A DNA stretch of 64,000 nt from Aquatica leii. Its lineage: Eukaryota > Arthropoda > Insecta > Coleoptera > Lampyridae. Positions within the stretch are counted from its first letter, which is position 1; every line of letters starts with the position of its first letter. The stretch lies in contig CM069436.1 in assembly GCA_035610365.1 (NCBI GenBank), positions 64,371,505 through 64,435,504 of the forward strand, read 5' to 3'. The notes beneath the pieces were generated by a model. The model was given only the letters and a program-made list of their open reading frames with translations. It had not been told where the DNA came from and ran no database searches. The position numbers and the translations under genes are program-made. Positions 59,199 through 64,000 of this stretch are shown here, in pieces.

Positions 59199-59405
59199 TT
59201 TATTTTGAGTAGTTTTAATTTAAACTCAATTCATAAATGTATAAAACTTAACATGTGGGTTTACTTTAAGTTTTTAACACTAAATTTCACTACAGTTAGA
59301 AATTTACAAAAAATCAATATCAGGTAAGTAGGGGGTCTACCCAAAACCGAAAAACTTAGCAAGGGGTCTACGACACAAAAAAGTTTGGGAACCTCTGATT
59401 TAACC

Positions 59406-61966
59406 TATACGACACAAACATTACCAACACATAAGATGAAGTATAATGAGTGAATGAAAATAACGTCTTGTACTAACATTTCATGTTAATTACTTTTACG
59501 GTTGGGCAGAAACAGAACGTTACTATTAAGGTATGTTACATCTAATTGAGTACTCCAGCTAACACAATAGTAATATTAGCGAACGAATAGGATTTCTATT
59601 AGTTCTTGTTGTTTTTTTGTTTTTTTTTCTGTAATTGTAATTTACCATTTTTGTACATAAATTGCTTATTATAGGTACAAGTTAACCATGTTTATGACTG
59701 TGATACTTTTACAATTAAATTATAATTACCATTAATACAGATTGGCGTGATGAAGTTGGCGCAATAGCTGACAAAACATAGTCAGAATAATCGATTTACT
59801 TTATTTCTTAATGGTGCCTACCCTCCGCATCGAAGGATCTATTGAATATAAGAAAACACTATCAAGTAAATAATAACATTCAAAAAATAAAGAAATTTAA
59901 ATAATTTTAATAAAATCTAGATTAATGTAACCGAACGGCGCAAATAAACTAATGTTTAGAAGACGAGTAAGATCCAAATTATAACTTTCTATAACTCAAA
60001 ATAATACACAAACAGTAATAAATAGAAACTACAAAACAAAATGTTTTTAAAGAAGTAAAAATATACAATGTAAAGCTATGTAAGCAAAACAAAATTAATT
60101 TTTGATACAATACTAAATAAAATATAAAAATACATTACAAAATAACGTTAAACGATGGTCGCGTATAGAGAAAACACATAAATCAATTATGTACAAGTGA
60201 AAGTATGTTACCCTTAAGTTTATACGTTGAACTAGATTAGTAAAACTATACTAGTAATAGCACAAAATCAAAAATTAAACATAAAAATCGAAACAGAACA
60301 TTAACAGTAGAAGACAACAAAGAAATCACTACAACAGTTACATTACATACTATAATGAAAACAAAAAAAAATAAATACAAAAATCTTGCATTTCTTTACG
60401 ACCATCAAAATATAATACGCATGAATAAATAACTTTAAGAAATTTAAAAAAGAGAAGTGTCACGATGTCGTTAAAGTCTTTGTAATAGGCCACTAATAAT
60501 GGTAGAGTATATAGTTGTTTAGAACTAATAAAATACATACTTCACAATTTATACGTTATACATACGGATTGTATTTTGAAATAAAATAAACAAAAATCGA
60601 CTGACAACGTATACTACCTTTATAGCTATTTACAGTTAAATTATTTATGTATGTTAAAAATTTGCGTTGTAAATTTAGAACAATTTCTAAAATAGTCAAT
60701 TGTATTGGCACATCTATTGCACGTTATAAACTAACACAAACTAATTCAAATATTATAAAAACTTTTTTAAACAAAAAAATTCAGGTTTATACAATTAATA
60801 ATTATTTCAAAAATTATTAGCTTTTTACCTAATAAAATGTGTCAAAAAAAATTTATTACTCTGATTATAGCGCTGAAACTAATTCTGTAAGCAAATTAAA
60901 AACTTTTAACTTACATAACCGTTTGTTGATTTAACCAATCTTACATGTTTAAAAAATTACATCGAATAATGACAATAAAAATTTCGTTTTATGTATTTTT
61001 ATTATTTTGCAAACATATTGTTAGCAATATTAATTTACATATTTATGGTAAAAATTGTGAACAGCTTTATTTGTTAAGATTTTTTATAAATAGTAATTTT
61101 TGTATTATCAGTTAACAAAGACAATGAAACTGTGTTGACAGATTAAAAAAAAACTATTAATATCAAATAAGTATAAATAATTGAATAGTATGAATAAATA
61201 TCTACCAATATTATAACAACAATTTATTTTTATAGATATTTAAAATTTAGCACAACACATACATTTATTTAACATTTAATTGTTATATCTGTCGCAACGA
61301 TGAAAAAAAATATATAATTAAAATTATCAGTTACAATTAGTTGACTTAATAATAAACGCAATAGCGCGTAATGTAATATCTTGATTATAAAAAGATTTAC
61401 ATATGATAAAATTATATTGCAAATTTCTAATAACTAATATAGATACTGAGATTAACCTTGAGAATAAATTTTGCAGTTAGTATATTTAAATTATATAAAC
61501 ATAAAGTATATAAAAACACATATAATTTTAACTTTTACAAAAATAATATTAAAAAATTGTTAACAAACTGAAAGTGAATATGTAAAAAAATTATTTATAA
61601 ATAATATTTAATATGCTTGTTAATTATAATTATAATTATATCGAATATACAAATCTAAAGCATGGATGTAATTATTTACTTTTTGTGCCATTTGTCATTA
61701 TACTTTTTATACGTTTTATACATTAATTTTGTATTTAATTTTTTGTCTAGTTTGTGTACAAGTATGTTCTTTAAGAACAATCTATTTTAATTTACCTATA
61801 CAACATTTGGTAAGTATTTATAGGTTAAAATTGTTTCTATTTAATTTACAAGACAAAATAATTTATTTATTGTATTTATAATTTATAAGTGCTTGATGGC
61901 AGACCCATCTCATAGTGTGATTTTACTATTTGTCTAAATTGTATTTATAATATAAAAACTGACACG
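59406..61966. other. AT-rich stretch, nothing recognised
   Basis: No coding signal, repeat boundary or motif that I can support; very low GC throughout. Confidence 0.5.
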
Positions 61967-62662
61967 ACTTTCCTATAAGGAATTTCTACATATTTTTTAT
62001 TTTCAAATTAAAGAAAATCATCCAACTAAAGAATATATAGAATTTAGAAAACTTAGGTTTATAATTTTACTTTACTTGAAAGAAATAATAGTAAAAGTAC
62101 TAAGTATTACACATTAAACAATTTTTATTTAAAAATTTGTTCATCCTACCCACTTTGAAGTGATATGTACACGTTTGTATTGACTTCCTAGCATGCTATA
62201 AATTGTTTTTAAATGTTTCTCTGTGATTTCATTAAGATATAACCGAAATAAGGTAAATTAATGTTATGTTGTCATATCGACTAACCCCTATATTTGTTCG
62301 CCTTGATACTGCTTTCCTTTTTAGTAAATTCATTTTTTTTCTAAAAAAAAATTGTCGCAGGCAGGATTTAAACTTAGATAATATTTCAAATTTATTTTTA
62401 GTTATACATCAAATATCTAATAAACTGTTAAATTAAAAAATTTTTTGATTTGAATAAATTGTTAGAAAGAATTATCTCTATAAAAAACTGTAGAAATAAT
62501 TTAAGTAATTTAATACGTACAAAATTATATAAGAAAAACTGTAGAAATGGCTGATACACCCAATTCGGTTTTTTTTATTAGACCAAATTTCACGTTACTA
62601 GGACCTTTGGTTTTGGTTTTGCAAAAAAAATTGCGATCGTTACGCTTTCTTTATAGGAAAGT
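61967..62662 (-). mobile_element. Second copy of the TTTCCTATAAG repeat, reversed
   Basis: Ends ACTTTCCTATAAG (61967-61979) and TTTATAGGAAAGT (to 62662). Read on the minus strand it follows the order of 21337-25247: GCGATCG near the start, AAAGGTCCTAGTAAC, TTTTTATAGAGATAATTC, TCCTGCCTGCGACAATTT, TAGTCGATATG. It has one module where the 21-kb copy has two, and an extra AT-rich segment of about 130 bp near 62005-62135. Confidence 0.75.
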
Positions 62663-64000
62663 AAAAAGCAGTAATAATTATTAATCACAGTAATTTTTTG
62701 TATTACAGTTTTAATCCATAAAAACAAAACCCGAAAAATTGTTCATTCCGAAAGACAAAACATTATTCGTAATGTCATTGATTTCTTCAATAAATAACAA
62801 ATAGTTTGTCAATGGATATGTTCAATTGAAAACAATTTAACCTTTTTTCTGTTGCAAAAGAAAAATCCTTGAATTTTTAAAACTTGAACTTCATTACCAG
62901 AAATGCTGTGATACACGCAAAGTTAATCCAATTGAATTCATGTAAAATTTTGTGAACAAGAATGCATTTAATAAAATTGCATTTTAACAAAACTGGCGAG
63001 TTTTTAAGACAATAAGCGCGCTAACACAAGATACCAGAAAATCAATTAAACAATTAGTAAAACTGCCAAAATTGGTCAATTAACTTGCGAAATGTCAAAG
63101 ATGCGAAGTAGTTTAAACTTAAAGACTAAAACCATTAAAATCTGAAATACAAAGTCACACATAGGTATAATTTATTGATCAATACCAAATATAACTATAT
63201 ATATTTATACTTATTATTTAAAAACAAACCAATAAAAAATAAAAAATAAACAGTAATTAATATAAAATCTAAAGATAAAATGAATAATTAGTTTGAAAGC
63301 TTAAATTAAGAAGTTACCGATAATTCTTTACACTTTATACTTCAAAAACAGTCTTAAACTAAGTAAATAAAATGATAAGCAATAAGTAATTTTACCCATT
63401 TTCTTAAACGGATGGCTAATTTTTTGAATCACACAGTTTTAATTGGTGATTTTGATATATAAGTTAATAATGCGTAAACTTCAGATATTAATTTAATAAA
63501 ACAAACCATTATTTCAAAGAAAACAAATCATATTTCACTTACGTGCGTGTCACATGCCAAGGTTTTATGATCTCACTTTGTAGAATGCAGCGCTGCTTCA
63601 GATAACTCAACTACGAATTAACGTTTGGAAATTTTCCAGAACCATAATAAATAATAATGATTTTTTTACAAAAAAAATCGTTTGTCTCATTGATAAACCA
63701 TATAAAAAACATCTAAAATATTTAAACGAGGAAATTAGGTATATGTAACAAAACAAAACTTAAAGGCATCCCTGTATTATTAACACGGATTTTTTAAATA
63801 ATGATATTGTAAATATAAGATACAATATAAATTACATGCACAACTGCAAATGACTCACCAACCTCGTCCAAAAAAAAGTAAAAACTCCACAAAATTAAAA
63901 ATATAGAAAAGTTTACATACAACTGTTTATTAAATTTAATACAGATAATTTGAAATGAAATAATAACAGTAACAAAAACGTTGCAGCATAACAAGGTATT
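62663..64000. other. AT-rich stretch, nothing recognised
   Basis: No coding signal or repeat found. A 66-codon minus-strand frame at 63794 is hydrophobic and without motif. Confidence 0.5.

Larger units (their letters stand above)
54098..59397 (+). mobile_element. hAT transposon (ZBED5-like), 5.3 kb with two nested inserts
   Basis: Terminal inverted repeats CAGTGATTCCCAAA and CAGAGGTTCCCAAA (right end read inverted), with an exact 8-bp duplication ATTTAACC (54090-54097 and 59398-59405), as known for hAT. AGGGGTCTACG motifs recur just inside both ends. It contains one broken transposase gene (56298-59198). A 618-bp Penelope-like insert lies in its 5' part and a 1.2-kb LTR-like repeat lies inside the gene. 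Without both it would be about 3.5 kb. Confidence 0.95.

Overview
This window looks like part of an animal genome, most likely an arthropod or insect. It is strongly AT-rich, has very few long open frames, and its recognisable sequence is almost entirely transposons and their remains. No host gene could be identified with confidence, and there are no rRNA, tRNA or CRISPR features. The assignment to insects is an inference from the transposon mix (Polinton, Ginger2/KRBA2-like, ZBED5-like hAT, mariner, Penelope-like, Ty3/gypsy) and not from any host gene.

Layout, left to right. 1-8 kb: a pair of direct repeats (2261-4170 and 7434-8023); a 1.2-kb LTR-like repeat sits inside the first, and the tail of a non-LTR reverse transcriptase gene lies between them. 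8.9-9.6 kb: a small foldback element whose arms carry a 15-bp tandem repeat around TTTGAACGC. 11.3-16 kb: a decayed minus-strand Ty3/gypsy pol, split by a 3-kb element that encodes a transposase-like protein I cannot assign to a named superfamily. 16.2 kb: a mariner-family relic. 19.3-21.3 kb: a perfect 19-bp palindrome, a hairpin repeat and a 16-bp inverted pair. 21.3-25.2 kb: a repeat with TTTCCTATAAG ends into which a 2,748-bp Ginger2-type transposon has inserted (350-bp terminal inverted repeats, TATA target duplication).

30.2-49.1 kb is the most striking structure. It is an 18.9-kb unit bounded by a 6-bp duplication (CTAAGT) with AGT...ACT ends. It is built almost entirely of two inverted arms of about 5.8 kb that meet at a 49-bp loop. 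The ends, the target duplication and an adenain-like protease remnant in the only single-copy segment point to a Polinton/Maverick DNA transposon reduced to a giant palindrome. A young 5.7-kb Ty3/gypsy retrotransposon is inserted in the left arm only. Its gag is intact, and its pol has lost most of reverse transcriptase and RNase H in frame while the integrase stays open.

50-64 kb: a YqaJ-like nuclease relic; an 833-bp internally deleted mariner with TA duplication; a 5.3-kb hAT transposon (8-bp duplication ATTTAACC) that carries a Penelope-like insert with a 12-bp duplication and a second copy of the 1.2-kb LTR-like repeat; and a reversed second copy of the TTTCCTATAAG repeat. Nesting gives a relative order of insertion in several places, for example hAT before the LTR-like repeat, Polinton palindrome before gypsy, and gypsy relic before the unclassified transposase element.
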